Below are positions 1-12,150 of a stretch of 64,000 nucleotides of DNA, piece by piece. The position numbers and the translations under genes are program-made. A model generated the notes under the pieces. That model was not told the origin of the DNA and ran no database searches. It saw nothing but the letters and a program-made list of their open reading frames with translations. Position 1 is the first letter of the stretch, and the number at the start of each line of letters is the position of its first letter. The stretch comes from Valencia hispanica. Its lineage: Eukaryota > Chordata > Actinopteri > Cyprinodontiformes > Valenciidae. The stretch spans positions 16,442,540 to 16,506,539 of the forward strand of contig OY747716.1 in the NCBI GenBank assembly GCA_963556495.2, given 5' to 3'.

Positions 1-340
1 AAGGGGGCCCCATGTTACCTCTTCGGGCTAAGCCCGACCGGGCCCCATGGGTAAAGGCCCGGCCACCAGGCGCTCGCCAACGTGCCCCACCTCCAGGCCT
101 GGCTCCAGAGGGGGGCCCCGGTGACCCGCGTCCGGGCGAGGGAACACTGAGTCCATCTGTCGTTTCCATCATAGGGGTCTTTTGGGCTGCACTTTGTCTG
201 ATCCCTCACCTAGAACCAAATTGCCATGGGTGACCCTACCAGGAGCAAAAGCCCCCGACAACATAGCTCCTAGGATCATTGGGACACTCAAACCCCTCCA
301 CCACGATAAGGTGGCAGCCCAGGGAGGCTTTTGTATCTCT
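1..340. repeat. GC-rich dispersed teleost repeat, element type unresolved
   Basis: A GC-rich segment stands out sharply from the AT-rich DNA that begins near 340. It contains short phrases (a CATGGGTGACCC block, a CTCCACCACGATAAGGTGG block) that I associate with a common fish non-LTR element or its untranslated region. Both strands carry short open frames, but with no recognisable domain. The segment runs off the left edge of the window, so its full length is unknown. Calling it a retroelement piece is memory-based inference; only the compositional break is directly visible. Confidence 0.45.
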
Positions 341-2340
341 TACACATAAATATACACGTAAACATCACATTGTAATTTGTTTCATGTGTATTCATTCTGA
401 TCAGAATTATTGTGTCTGAGCTCCAAGTAATGTGTGATGTGAAATATTTTTATATAAATAAAAAGCATTTAATACCTTCAAAATGATGTTTACTTCTGAA
501 AGATAATGAAAACATTCTGATTTACAGATTAGCTAAAAACTTGGCTTTAAAAACATATCACTAAATGTTTTTGATGTGATCGCAGATGCCTTGTTATAGT
601 GAAAAAGCAGCACTACTGTATACCTGGTTCTTCACCATATCTCTTTTCTCATGTGTTCATATTTTAAGGTTTTATATGTTGCTTCCTTGTCTGCCTATCT
701 CATACAAGATTTTGGTGCGTGCCCAAGTCTTGTATGTTGTACTATACACACATTTTGTAAGGATATTGTTTTAGGGCTTGGTGTCATCTACAATGCTTAT
801 ATGTTGCAAAACCTTGCAAGTTACATGTTGTATGCATTTAATATGCTTTTTACATGCAGATTCACTTCCCTATATACTACATATAAGGTTCTAATGCAGC
901 ATATTAAATTAGTGTAAATTTTATATAGATCATTTCCATATGGGCCAGGCCATCATTCTAGAAGTAGAATGCACCATCACAACACTGCCTCATTCTTCTG
1001 CTATAAGCATTAAGGGATAAGCAGATTTTTAAACAGTTGCCTTTAAACCTTGCACTGCTTTACGATATTTAACCAGCAGTACAATTGCAAGTTCCTCCCT
1101 CCCAGTTTTATTTAAATACTAATTAGCTATGGATGCAGCTCAGTTTCTAAACATACACACATACAACAAACTGCAAAGATATACAGAACTTTACACTCTG
1201 CCAATAATGTAATTATAACAAATGCGGTGAGATGAGAGGCAGTGAAGTGATGTAACCGGGTCAAGATGAGCCGCTTGCATCACTTGGTTGACAAGTCGGT
1301 GCGTGCTGACTGTGACTGAAATGTACAAGTGGGAGGCTGCCAAATTGATAATCATTGACATGTATTGGCTGAAAAAGGATTTTTTTTGTCGAGTGAAAAG
1401 ATTAATTTAATGTGGTACAAGGTCCATTTTTAAACTTCCTGGTTTCTGTGAATCCCCCAATGATTTGAGAGCTATTCACATGTTTAATTGGCTGTTCATA
1501 CAACAGCCTTCCAGCAGACTTGGCTCGTGTTAGGGCCCAGTTTAGGTTAATCCTTTTGAATTTCTATTTTATCATGAGAAAAATAGGTGAGAAAAGGGTG
1601 ACACTGCAGTCCCCTGCTAATGAGTTTTGCAGACTGGTCTAGTTGGAGAACTGGATTAAGGTCAGTGTGTATCTGGCTTGGCAAGATACACACGACACAA
1701 GCAAAGCAACACAACTTTCTTTCTAAAACCATGTTACTGCACACCAGTGATGTGATCTACTAGCTTGCACTAAAAGGGTTAATTATGTTTCTTTTCATTG
1801 ACACATGCAGCTAAAACATGTAGCATTTACCATAAACTATGGAACACTGTTTAGGCACGAACAAAATAAGTGTTCAAGTATAGGAGAGGGCGTCATGCAA
1901 TTTTCATTCTGGCTTTCATCGGTTGTATTAGGTGCTTTCCTTTTAGGAATGTTCTATGAAACCATGTAAGTCATTCAGAAGGTGGCATGCTCATTCGCAT
2001 GCTAATGTTATGGGTTAATATTTGTTCCTCTGATTTGCAATAGCTCTAAAGTCCACCTCGTTTAATAGGTCCAATGAATAATGCACAATGCTTATACAAT
2101 GTTTAGAAATGCATATCTTTGCAGAGGAAACTGCTGGTCAACCTTGGCTGACTTAATGTGATGTCACTGTTGTCTCTGGGGAATGGGAGAAAGCCTCAGT
2201 AAAGTTCTGTAAATACTTGAGATACACTGCTCAGAGTTTTGTGGCCAAGTTCAGAATCTACTTTTTTTTTATTTAGTCTTTTTTATCTAGCCTTTTTACC
2301 ACAACTAATTATCAGACGCACAAATGGCATCATACTCAGT
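341..2340. other. AT-rich unique DNA, no gene seen
   Basis: No open frame here shows a domain or good splice context. Between about 660 and 860 the word TATGTTG or CATGTTG recurs four times at irregular spacing, which may be a decayed minisatellite. The stretch at 1200-1380 is more mixed in composition and lacks obvious repeats. Confidence 0.4.
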
Positions 2341-2516
2341 GCGATCACATGTGTATCTAAACTGAGCTGTGGGAATAGTCGAGCTATTACCTTAACCAGA
2401 ATGGGAGCCTTTGTCCGAGTTTAAATGGCAGTCAGTAAATGTGATTCTTGACTGAAGTGTGTTAGATTCCCCAACGCTTGGTAGCGACACGCGCCCTTTC
2501 GCTTTGGCATTCTTCC
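2341..2516 (+). repeat. Dispersed repeat copy 1 (pair with 21409-21588)
   Basis: This segment aligns by eye with 21409-21588 in the same orientation. Shared words include ATGGGAGCCTTT followed by a degenerate GTCCGAGTTTA/ATCCCAGTTTA and the block GGCGACACGC (AGCGACACGC here). No reading frame is conserved between the copies, so it is probably a fragment of a non-autonomous DNA transposon. The element may continue to about 2965, where text typical of fish short DNA transposons (GCATGTAAACCCA) occurs, but copy 2 does not extend there. Confidence 0.55.
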
Positions 2517-3687
2517 GGTTGGCCTATCGCGTCACAAAAGTAGTAAACAAATGCTGCCGGCAGTGAAGCAGACGGAGTAAAAGAGGGATATGCACAATGA
2601 GTGAAGAAATGGACAACAATGCTGCAGCTCAGTACATTTCCTAAGCACGTTAGTGTTTGATAGTGTTACACTTGTTGTTGTTGTTGTTGCTGCTGTGTTG
2701 ATGTCGTACCAATGTTTTTAGTCTAGCTCCCGTGGTCTCCTCACTTCTTGAAGGTGGAGTACCCAGGCCAGGAATAGCTTGATTTAGCTGGGATGTCGTT
2801 TACATGGACGGACACCCGGCTTTCTAACCACATTATCTGGGTGTCTTAGCCCGATTAGGAGTAGGCCAGTTCAGTTCAGCTTCAGCTGGACTAATGTGAA
2901 TACATGCATTTAAAGTCTGAATTTAATCGTACTAAGGCAATAATTCAGGTTTTTTCTTACTGCATGTAAACCCACTGACGGCACGTTTCAAAAAGAGTTC
3001 TTGCATCTTATACTAGTAATTAGCGCAGTTAGCACAGCTAGCATAGCCAAAACAGGACTCTATGTTCACTCTTCAGAAAATGTGGATGTTCAGTTATAGA
3101 CAACTTTACTCGACTCCATTGAGCCTTCCTGTTATCTGCTTATGTCTCATCCTCTTTAAGTTCTGTGCAGCCTGAAAGGACTGCACACCCCCATAGAAAA
3201 CAGCTTCTTACTTCCCTGTATTTCCTCCTACTTATATTTAAACACCTCACTGATACGGAACTTGACTCGGGGAAAAAAACATCCACACCGACTAGAGTGG
3301 TACTTAGTGCAACCCATTAGTGCTTAGCTATTGTTTGTTCATTGGTCAGAAACAAAAAGCTTCTCTCTGGTTTTGACTGGCTGGTCACTAGTTAGGCTCT
3401 CTAATAGGGAATGTGACAGGGCTTAAAAATTAAAAACAAGATTAGCTTAAATGTACCTTTTTTGTGTGTCTAGTGTATGTCTATTTTTATTTTTTGGCAC
3501 TTTCATGCAAAGGAAATCTGTACTTGTCAGTCGAGCTGAGTGGCTGATGCTCTGTCAGTCTAAGTGCCCCTCAATCATATGTCCTCTCAGCCAAACAGTT
3601 TATTACGGTTTACTGTTCTTTTTACTCCAAGTAAACCAACGTTCTTGCTGAAATAACCCCTAAATATAAGCTGAAAGTGGGTCAAGG
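2517..3687. other. No gene seen; (TTG)n microsatellite and possible transposon interior
   Basis: A short TTG/TGC trinucleotide run lies at about 2669-2697. The rest has no supported coding potential. 2740-2965 may be the interior of the element beginning at 2341, but I could not find its second end. Confidence 0.35.
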
Positions 3688-4921
3688 CATTAAGGGCTTG
3701 ATTCATCAAAGGTTTTGCTTGTCAAAACGTGTGCAAACCTGACAGCGGGCGCAAAAACATGCAGCAGGCGCAGATAGCACCGCGCCTGGTAAACCTGCAG
3801 CAAGATGCATGCATTGCATTTAGCGCTTTTGCCCTTGATGAAGATGCAATGTGAGTGTTTCTGTCGGAGGGCGTAAAATATATGGAGGAGAACATCCAAA
3901 TAAGTAGGGGTTCCACGTGCAGTGTGATTTATTAAACATGAAACTGTTTTAACCTGTTTTACCGTCTTAACTTTGCGCCACCTCGATTCAACATAAGTTT
4001 ATTACTGACAAACAAAATATCATTCACACGCATTCTAACCTAAAAGTAATTAACACTCTAATGGGTATAAACCTAACAGTTGTAAATTTGTAAACTTGTA
4101 AATTTCCCACCTTCAATAAAATACCTAAAACATTCAGGTAGATCCAAACCGAAAAGTAGATTTGGATACTTTTTTTAAAGAATACATACTGTTAGTTCTC
4201 TAATATTTTTAGATGTTTTATTCCATTCCTGAGATGCTCTGTAGACAGCAGATTTTTGCAGTTTGTTTTTGTTAGCACATTTTACCATTAATTTAGTATC
4301 ACAAGCATATCTAGTACAACAGGTGTAAATCTGATCAGAGTAAATGCACTCTTTGTATAATGATTCTAGTTAACCTGTTAGAATATATTTTTTAATGAAA
4401 ACGAGTGGGTTGTACTGCAACCGGAAATTTAATAGAGGCCATGATAAAGTGAGGTGCTTTTCAACAACATTAGTGGAATATGGACATCTTAGGACTAAGC
4501 GAGCAGCCTTGTTCTGGACAAGCTGCAGCTTTTATAAGTCTGACTCTGGAATATGGGGCAGGAGCGGTGCATGTACACCGTACGCATTACGTTTACAACT
4601 GACAAACGCAAAATATCATTCGCAGACATTCCAACTTAGTAGAAATTAACTCTCTAACAGCCATTTTTTTCCCCCTTTTTGAATCCACTGCGCCTCGTCC
4701 TCCTCTCTCTGGCAATAGCATAGTGCATGGGGCGGAGAGGCTGGCATACACAGCGTCAGTCGTAAAGTCTTCATTTAAATACTGGTCTTTGTGCCTGTTA
4801 TGATTTCCTCACACAATCGTGGAAGATCACCCGCAAATCAGGAACAAGCCCTTCGCGAAACATTTTTGCGGCACATGCAATTTTGCGGTCTTTATTTGGA
4901 ATATTGATAAATCAGGCCCCA
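3688..4921. mobile_element. Short DNA transposon with GGGGCCTGATTTA-type inverted ends, internally enlarged
   Basis: The left end (GGGCTTGATTCATCAAAGG) and the right end (TTGATAAATCAGGCCCC) are imperfect inverted repeats. A second copy at 53036-53630 shares the left end and about 400 bp of interior, including the block TTTAGCGCTTTTGCCCTTGA. No transposase is visible, so this is a non-autonomous element of unassigned superfamily. It is longer than the other copy: a block near 4000-4060 (CTGACAAAC, ATATCATTC, AATTAAC) is repeated at 4590-4650, bracketing about 0.5 kb of extra sequence. Target duplication is not clear. Confidence 0.65.
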
Positions 4922-5369
4922 AATGTTTTCAAAAACATTTCTCAAGTAACTGGGTTTTTTTGACAATTCTTATCTCGCTTATGCACAACAGCACACACAG
5001 TTTCCTATAGCGCTGGAACAGTGGTAGCAAAGAAAGAGTGAATGGGTTCTGGGCTTGAGTTGGTGTTAGATTTTCCCTGTAAGTCATCTTTGCATGCAAA
5101 TTTAGTCGTAGTTTTATTGTACATAACATAATTTTTTTTGCTGTTTTGCTCTAGCATTGGCGGTATTCAGAACTAATATCAGATGGTTAATAAGTTGAGC
5201 TTTTAGCTCCAGAAGCTAGCCTGGAGTCAGCTGCTTGACAGATATGCTGCTTGAAGCAGCATTGACTATAGTTTTGTTGACTTTAAATAAGCAATGGGTG
5301 ATCCTCTTTTAGTTTCTACTTGATGGTCTGTGGGTTTCACAACTGTTTCACAACCTCTTTTTATGGCAG
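4922..5369. other. No gene seen
   Basis: AT-rich DNA between the short transposon and the candidate exon. A pyrimidine-rich tract just before 5369 could serve as a splice acceptor tract for that exon. Confidence 0.35.
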
Positions 5370-5513
5370 CTGACCATGGACTCTATGTATGCTCCATACC
5401 CTTGGAGAAAACTCTGATCACCCCACAGTCTCTCTGGGATCTCGTTAAAAAGACATTAATCCTTCAGAATGGAGTTATGCATTCTTTGATATTAGTAGTG
5501 GATGAAGGGACAG
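5370..5513 (+). CDS. Candidate internal exon of an unidentified host gene
   Basis: A 144-nt open segment is preceded by a pyrimidine-rich tract ending in GGCAG and followed by CAG|GTTAGT, a reasonable donor. The frame that stays open enters and leaves in phase 1, so the exon would be symmetric and could be included or skipped without a frameshift. It would encode about 48 residues, including the pieces LYVCSIPLEKTLITPQSLWD and HSLILVVDEGTG, which read like ordinary globular protein and not like simple sequence. I do not recognise the protein. No neighbouring exon was found, so the call may be chance; short open frames with AG/GT flanks do occur randomly. A transcript or cross-species alignment would settle it. 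Confidence 0.3.
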
Positions 5514-6524
5514 GTTAGTGTCTCAGTCTATGGGCTTTGGAACTGTTTTTAGCACTTTTTATTCCAGAGCATACAAGCAAAAAGTAGCTTTACTAAGCAA
5601 TTAATATATTACTCAAACTTATTAATTGTTAAAAAACAAATGCCAGTGACTGAAAGCGTTTCTTTTTCTTTTGGTAAAAATCAGCTTTAATTAATTTGAT
5701 TTTCCTTTTTGAGCTTATTTTTAAAGACTGAAGTCCTTTGATCTCTGGTTTTACATCCCAGTTTTTCCTTTTGTATTTTGCATACAGCTTACTGCACTGG
5801 TCTACAAATTAAGATGTGAAATGTGTGTAAATGCAATAGGTAAATAAACTGGTGTGCTTTTGTTCACCTGCAGAGCTGCGGTGCGAGCAGAGGCTATTAT
5901 AAACCCTACCGGCCGGCCTCCACCCTCCAGCCCAGCTCCACTGAGCTATGACATCTCAGTGTTTTAATCAGCTCGCCACATGTTTACATCACTTTCTGCA
6001 TCTCTCAGGCAGCGACAGTTGTGAAGAGTTTGGCTCACTCTCACCACCTCCCCCTTCAACACGTCCCCTCCCTCCGGCAAAGAACACGTTCCACCCTCGG
6101 CTTGTCCAAAGGACACCCATCAGCCCCGGAGTGAAATTCCAGCGTGTTTTCTAGGAAAGCAGAGGTTTTGCTTATGTGAAACAGAAGAGCTGGAAAGCTG
6201 CCCCCCCCCCCCCCTATGAGAAGGCCGCCCCCCACCACCGCAGCGGGCACAATTAAACAGCAACAAATTATCGGGGAGGGGACGGGGGTGTGAGCCCACT
6301 TACTGAAGTCTTTCTTTTAACCCCTGACAGGCACCACTGAGCTGTTATCAATGTGTAAATGGAAGAGACGAAGATGTGTGACACAGCGGGGATGGTCGGG
6401 GTTCCAGAGGTGTACGTCTTCATGAACGCACCCCCGCGTTACATCAGCCGGGTTTTTGACATCACTCATTGTTGAATATTCATCGTGGGACACAATCAAT
6501 TTGGATCAAAAATTCTTCCTAAAT
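5514..6524. other. No gene seen; poly-C tract
   Basis: The segment around 5870-6300 is richer in GC than its surroundings and includes a run of about 14 C near 6202. Small open frames on both strands lack recognisable domains. It could be promoter-like or conserved non-coding DNA, but nothing in the sequence proves that. Confidence 0.3.
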
Positions 6525-6835
6525 GACAAACAGAGGTGATCCTGACACCAGCGGCCCTCTGCGAGACCACGTTCGGTGGAACCCGAGCCGAAATGTCTAC
6601 CGCTTTTGGTTTTCTTTGAGAGCAAGCTCAGTTGTGCGAACATTCCTCACAGCTCAATCAAGAAACAACAAACAGGAGTGATTCTGACACTAACATTCCT
6701 CGCAGGGATATCTCAGGAGATACATGAGCGCAAATTTCTTTCTTTTTCCCTTTTAAATAGACAGGCGGCTCGGAACAGGAGGACGTGCGCTAGATACTAC
6801 ATTCCCATTCCTCCCAGCTCAATCAAGCAAGCATG
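6525..6835 (+). repeat. Imperfect local tandem duplication
   Basis: Two phrases occur twice in the same order. A word like CAGAGGTGATCCTGACAC (about 6531) recurs as CAGGAGTGATTCTGACAC (about 6675), and ATTCCTCACAGCTCAATCAAG (about 6643) recurs with one change at about 6808. The offsets are about 144 and 167 bp, so the copies have since acquired small indels. No function is evident. Confidence 0.5.
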
Positions 6836-9800
6836 AGAAGATGTCAGAGAGGCCGCCCGAGGCTGCTCTGGGATGGTTCACCCTTATCTGCGCAGACGAA
6901 GCCTTCTGGCTCCGACCTGGCAACCATCAGGCTCCTCCAACGCTGAGCTCCCCGCCTCTAATGAAGAAAGTGCACATCAGTCGGAGGAGCACTCACATGC
7001 TGCCACCGCACATTAGGGCAGCTTTCAGTGTGTCAACAGGAAGCAGGCGCTCAAATTTGCGTCCATAAAGCCACAAACCATTTTTCCTGCTTTATAGCAC
7101 AAACGATAACAGTACTTTTGTGTTGTTTTTGGAGGAGTGTGTGTTGTTTGAGTCACATGGACACAACATGTATCTTGCTAAACTCATTGAATGGCAGTCG
7201 GGGTCAGTCTGATCTGCTACGTTTTCACGAACACATTGAAATTCAAAATGAAATCACTCACTCATTCGTTTTGTGCCAGATTAGGAACGTGGGAGGGTTT
7301 TGATGCTATCCCAGCAGTCAGTGAGTCAGAATGTGGTGTACATCCTAGAGAGCTTAACCCTGCACATGCATACCAGTTTAGAAAAGACCAATTATAAATC
7401 TAAAACAAATTGCTGGGCTGTGGAGGAAAACACAGAAAGGCATGGTTGCAGATCATTTCCTGCAAGCTTCTTGCTGCACTAACCACCAGCTCGCAGCGCA
7501 GATCCAAACACACTCTGCTTCCTGTCGTTTTATGTGCACACGAACTCATTTTTATACGAAGCTTCGGTTAAGCAAAGCCAACGTCAAGCATGTTAAAACG
7601 AAACTTTTTTTCCCCCTTGCTTTATAAAATGTTCTTCAGTTGAGAAAATTATGTCATCAGGAGAAAACTGAATGCTGTTATCCTGTGGCAGGATCATTTT
7701 CTCATTATCGCTGGATGACAACATTTGTTTTCTCGTGACAAAAAGATATTTGCCCAGAGGGAAATGATTTGCTTCGAGCTCTTTGAGTATGGTTCGAAAT
7801 TGACTACTTGTTGTCAGAGCTTTTTTTTTTTTTTTTTAAAGGATATTTTTTAATTTTCCACAATGTAGCTCATCTTTTTTATATAAATGATTTGGTTTGG
7901 TTAGAAGAAGCAGTTTGGGTTCTGGCCAACAAGTTAATTGATAAAATCCCCCCTTTTAGATATAAGCATAGCTGCCAATTTTTATTTAATCATCTAATAT
8001 CAAACACAAAATATATCAAAAGTAAAATTTTTACTGTATACAGTTCCTGCTGTAGTTTTATCTCATTCTCTTTATGAATCCGCTCCTCTGCCTCATATGA
8101 AGTGTTGCAGCAGCATCTCAAGACTATAATGCAGGTTTTGTTTCCTCAGTATCGGTCATCGAATGTGCTTCTAAACACTTCTGGGTACATGCATCGCAGC
8201 ATATCAGCTCAGCTGCTTTATATTAAAGGAAGGAGGCGATGAAATCATTTCCTGTTATCGCCTCGTTGTTTGGTCTCTCGGCAACCGGGGGAGCGACATC
8301 GGAGAGGAGAACTTCTGAGTGCTGCTTTGATCGTCCAACCGTAGTTTTCTAATGAACCTGAAAGCACGTTGAAGATGAAAACCTTAGATTAACGCCTGAG
8401 TCATAATGAAACCGAGCTTCCAAGCCAGACGTTCATATTGATTGTTATAATGAAACGTTTTGTCTGTCATGGAAGCCTCAGACAAATCAATCCAGCTTGA
8501 AGCCCCTTCATCTTGAATATCTGATGGTGGTCGGGGTTTTATGGTCATATTTGCATCAGGAGGCTTTCTGCGACCCCTTTGTCTCTTAACGTCAAAGTGA
8601 TGAAGAGGCAACAAACTGCAATATGTCCACATATGCATGCTGTTCATGATCGGGTCTTTGCTCAATGTCAAGAATCTGCACCTCCAAAGAAAGTATTTTA
8701 CGGCAAATCCATACACAGTATATCAATACTCTCTATCTGGACTCAGTGAAAACATTGTATGGGATCAATGTGTTCAGCCTCGAGGCCTGAGATGTTCTAT
8801 TAACAGTTTCACACAAGCCATTTAAATCAGTGGAAAGAGATCGATTCTGAGTCATCCAGAGTATCAGTGATGCTTAGATGGGATGTAAATATGAATAAAA
8901 CATCAACAGTTTCTCTGAATTAAAAAAAAGAAGCATTACAAGCAGCAAAAAATGGCAAAGCATTACTAAAAAACTGTAGAAGATTTGAAAAAAAATGGTG
9001 AGATTCAAGTGTAGCAAAGATTTTCATGGTGGTAACAGAAATGTCAGGCCCTATTTTAGAAATCCTGAGCAGCAAACACTCTCTTTTGATTTATCTCATG
9101 CAGTCAAAGCTTTTAACCTTCTAGCAATAACTTTCATATATATTGATTCAATTAAGTATCTGTAGCATCCATTGGCACCCAATTATGTTATAATCAAGTG
9201 CTTATGAAACAATGTTGCAGTTTTTATTAGCAAGATGTTTCTGCCACAAGATGCCCTCTATTGAAATGGGAAATCCCACGTTCAATTCACTATGTCTTTA
9301 GCTCTGCAAATTCCGACTGAATCGTACAGTTCTGTGCAAATTTGCCCATTTTCTTTCACCTGAGTTATGGGGAGTGAGACACATGCAGAGCTAATGTAAC
9401 ACTTAAGAGGTTGGTTCAGATTGTGTTCATTATATCTTTCCTCCCCAGGCCTGTAAACATCACACTGAAATGAAGCTTGTTATATTCCCAGGATGAGCCG
9501 AACATAGCCAACTCAGGGGTGAAGGGGTGGGAATGAACATTTTGAAATGAATTTCGTTCTAGGTAAGACGCTGATTCACAAGAAATAGCAGACATTGCTC
9601 TGACCGCAGGGGGGTGTTCATGTTTTTGGGGGTCAAACAGCACAGGACCAAACATATGGGTTTGCTGCGAATACTTTTAAACATGGAGCAGCAGCTGCTC
9701 CACTGTTTAGGCACCGTTGGTAGCATCCATTTAGGAAGCACAAAGGCAAAGTCTGAACTTAGTGACTTCGGGTGGGTATGTATAGGTCATATGTTGACTG

Positions 9801-10362
9801 AAACCTGAGATTTCCAAACAGCTTGGAAAGTTAGTTTTTGTTTTTTATGGTACAGAACTCCTCTGTAATCACATCTCTCAGGTTGATTTTTAACATAGAT
9901 TTGTACTGATCCTAAAATGCTGACCAGTAGTTTTTCCAAACCAGTTAGACAACTCGCCAAGATTTCAAATTCAAGCTAACCGTTCATAAAGCTCTTTTTA
10001 GTACAGTGGAGTTTCTTGTTGATCTATTTACCTAGGTTACATTTACACATTTTTCTTTGTCCGATTGGTGTTTTTCTAAAAGAAAAATACAACAAAAAAA
10101 TGCTTTGGAAAGAGATTATTGTGGAGATGATGCATCTGAACATTTCCTTGGTATTTTAGAACACACCTCTTTCACAAGAATCTCCCAATCCATCTTTATG
10201 CTCTGAAATCAGCTTCAGAGATTATTGATGGGGCACGAAACATGGTTTTCATGAGAATCATGTTATAACTTTTATTTTTCTTAGGTAATAAGTCGGTATT
10301 TCATATTCTTTAATATTATAGTCAATATTCTCAGTTAGATTTTTAAAAAATAATTTCTTTTA
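6836..10362. other. Long stretch without a supported gene
   Basis: Open frames here reach at most about 110 codons (minus strand, 8384-8716) and none has a recognisable domain or convincing splice context. A poly-T tract lies near 7820-7838. I see no inverted-repeat element, LINE or SINE in this interval. Confidence 0.4.
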
Positions 10363-10918
10363 TCAAATCAAACTTTATTTATAAAGCACTTTTCATACAA
10401 TAAATTGCATCACAAAGTGCTTTACACATTAAAATTACCCCACATAAAACCACATTCCCTTCCCTTCCCCACAGATTTAAAAGCATGATCACAGTTATAC
10501 CCCCCTCCCCCCAACCCAACTCCCATGCACACACACAGTTAAAAGCAACAGTAAAAAAGGACATTGGGCCGAGTGCAGATGAACCATGCAAGGAAACGCC
10601 ATCAGAGGAGCCATCTGCCCCGGCAGCGGTGGATCAACAGCAGCAGCCGAGGCGCTGACACCGGGCGCCAAGTGGAGGCAAGGCCAAGACCCCCACCTCC
10701 ACCCAAGCTCCACTTGGAGAGCACCCAGGCAGCCACAGCCGATCACCACTCCCAGGGCAGAGGACTCCCACAGAGTAAACACTGGAAAGGGGATTAAGAT
10801 AAGTTAAAGTATAAAAATAAACAGTAATTAATGTGCTAAGATTAAATAGTAAAACACTGATAAAAAAATAATCATATAAAACATGCAGAGCAATTAAACA
10901 AACAGTAATAAATAATAA

Positions 10919-11281
10919 TCAGTGAAAAGCTAGGCTAAAAAGGTGAGTCTTGAGCCTGCTCTTAAAAACATGAACATTCTCCATGGCCCTGAGGTCCTCT
11001 GGCAGCCTGTTCCAGAGGTGAGGGCCCTAAAACTGGAAAGACGCCTCGCCATGCGTGTGTGTCCTGACTTTTGGGGTGACAAGGAGACGGCTGCCAGAGG
11101 AGCTACTCCTCGTAGAATAAGGGAAGTTAAAATTAGGTGGGGAGGCCTCTGTAAGAACGACAGGGGCATCTGCACTCAGCCAAGTTTCTGTTAAAAATAA
11201 ACAATGAAGATTGTTGTCTAAAATCCGATCATTTATTATAAAAGTTTTGTTCAGCAGAGAGCGAACATTTAAAAGTGCCAT
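10919..11281 (-). pseudogene. LINE ORF2 remnant: endonuclease N-terminus fused to extreme C-terminus
   Basis: The first about 60 residues (MALLNVRSLLNKTFIINDRI, then LFLTETWLS) are the start of an apurinic-type endonuclease of an L2-group ORF2. At about residue 62 (near position 11095) the text switches in frame to what is normally the last part of ORF2. A stop at 11024-11026 interrupts it, and the frame then continues with LWNRLPEDLRAMENVHVFKS and FSLAFH to a stop at 10919-10921. Around 800 residues that would carry the endonuclease active site and the reverse transcriptase are absent. The clean in-frame join suggests deletion of the middle of the ORF. Confidence 0.8.
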
Positions 11282-11492
11282 ATTAATGGTGATTGAAGAT
11301 GGAGTGACTGTATGATTTACTGAAAGTGGGGCTTTTGGTAACTTTTTGAGATTATTTGGGTTGCATTTGTTCAGTTTATGATTTTTAGGCCTCTCTCTGC
11401 TGATAAGAACAGGTATGAATGAGGTAGAACAAGGTCCAAGTCCAGTATGTGAGTTACTGTTAAAGTCAAGGGTGAGTTCGTAAGAGCAGGGA

Positions 11493-12130
11493 CTATTTGC
11501 ACATCAGGATGTGGATGGAATCAGAGAGGGCAGGGGCAGCTGTGGCCAGTGTTGTTGACAAGGGGGGGCGTGGACATGCCAGGCTCAATGCCAGTGTACG
11601 AGTGCCTTGTCTATTTAGATGGAGCCCATCTGGTCCAAACAGGTGCTTCTTGCCCCAAAATTTTTTTAAATTGTCTATGAAACCAATATTGTGAATGCCG
11701 GTGATAGAGGAGAGCCAAGTATTAAGGGATAAAAATCTGCTAAATAGCCAATTCCTATGCCGACGGTGGGGGTGGGGCCAGAGATAAAAACAGAGACGTG
11801 TGTTTTCTAAAAGATTAAAAAGGTGAATCAAATCTCGCTTCAGGAGCTCAGACTGCTGTTTATAAATGTCATTGGTGCCAGCGTGAATCACAACTTTACT
11901 CACTGATTTGTGATGATCAATGAGCTGCGGGATCTGTTCAGTAATGTCCGTGACAGTGGCTCCAGGGAAACTAAGAGTGAGGGCTCCTCTCATCCTCACG
12001 TTTCTGATGATAGAGTCCCCGATAATGAGTGTGGTGGGCGGCGGGTCTGCAGGCGGATGTTTGTGCTGGGAAGAGGATCTTTTTGGATTTTAGTCCCACT
12101 GACAAATTTTAACCACACCTCCCAAATCAA
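11493..12130 (-). CDS. LINE ORF1 with SGNH (GDSL-like) esterase domain
   Basis: The frame ends at a stop at 11493 and stays open upstream of the first GTG at 11999, so I extend it to about 12130. All the landmarks of an SGNH hydrolase are readable: GDSI around the likely nucleophile serine, a conserved-type glycine in LSFPGATV, HAGTNDIYKQQ for the Gly-x-Asn-Asp block, and DGLHLN for the Asp-x-x-His block near the C-terminus. Esterase-type ORF1 proteins are known from CR1 and L2-group LINEs, where they are thought to act in the ribonucleoprotein rather than in metabolism. The catalytic blocks seem intact although the LINE itself is dead. The start codon was not identified, and the 5' part may be truncated. 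Confidence 0.75.
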
Positions 12131-12150
12131 GTATGGAGATTAACTCTTAT

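Larger units (their letters stand above)
10363..12150 (-). mobile_element. L2-type LINE with esterase ORF1, internally deleted
   Basis: Read on the minus strand the order is: an ORF1 with an SGNH-esterase signature (about 12130-11493), a spacer, the N-terminus of an endonuclease ORF2 (from 11281), a fusion near 11095 to the C-terminal end of ORF2 (stop at 10919-10921), and a 3' untranslated region ending in a TTGATTTGA-like tail at 10363. The entire remaining endonuclease and the reverse transcriptase are missing. The 3' untranslated region matches 18045-18513 on the plus strand, showing that the family has at least two copies in the window. The element cannot move by itself. Confidence 0.85.

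Noticed and set aside
8384..8716. Minus-strand frame of 110 codons as a gene
   Set aside because: No recognisable domain or splice signals; expected by chance in a window of this size.
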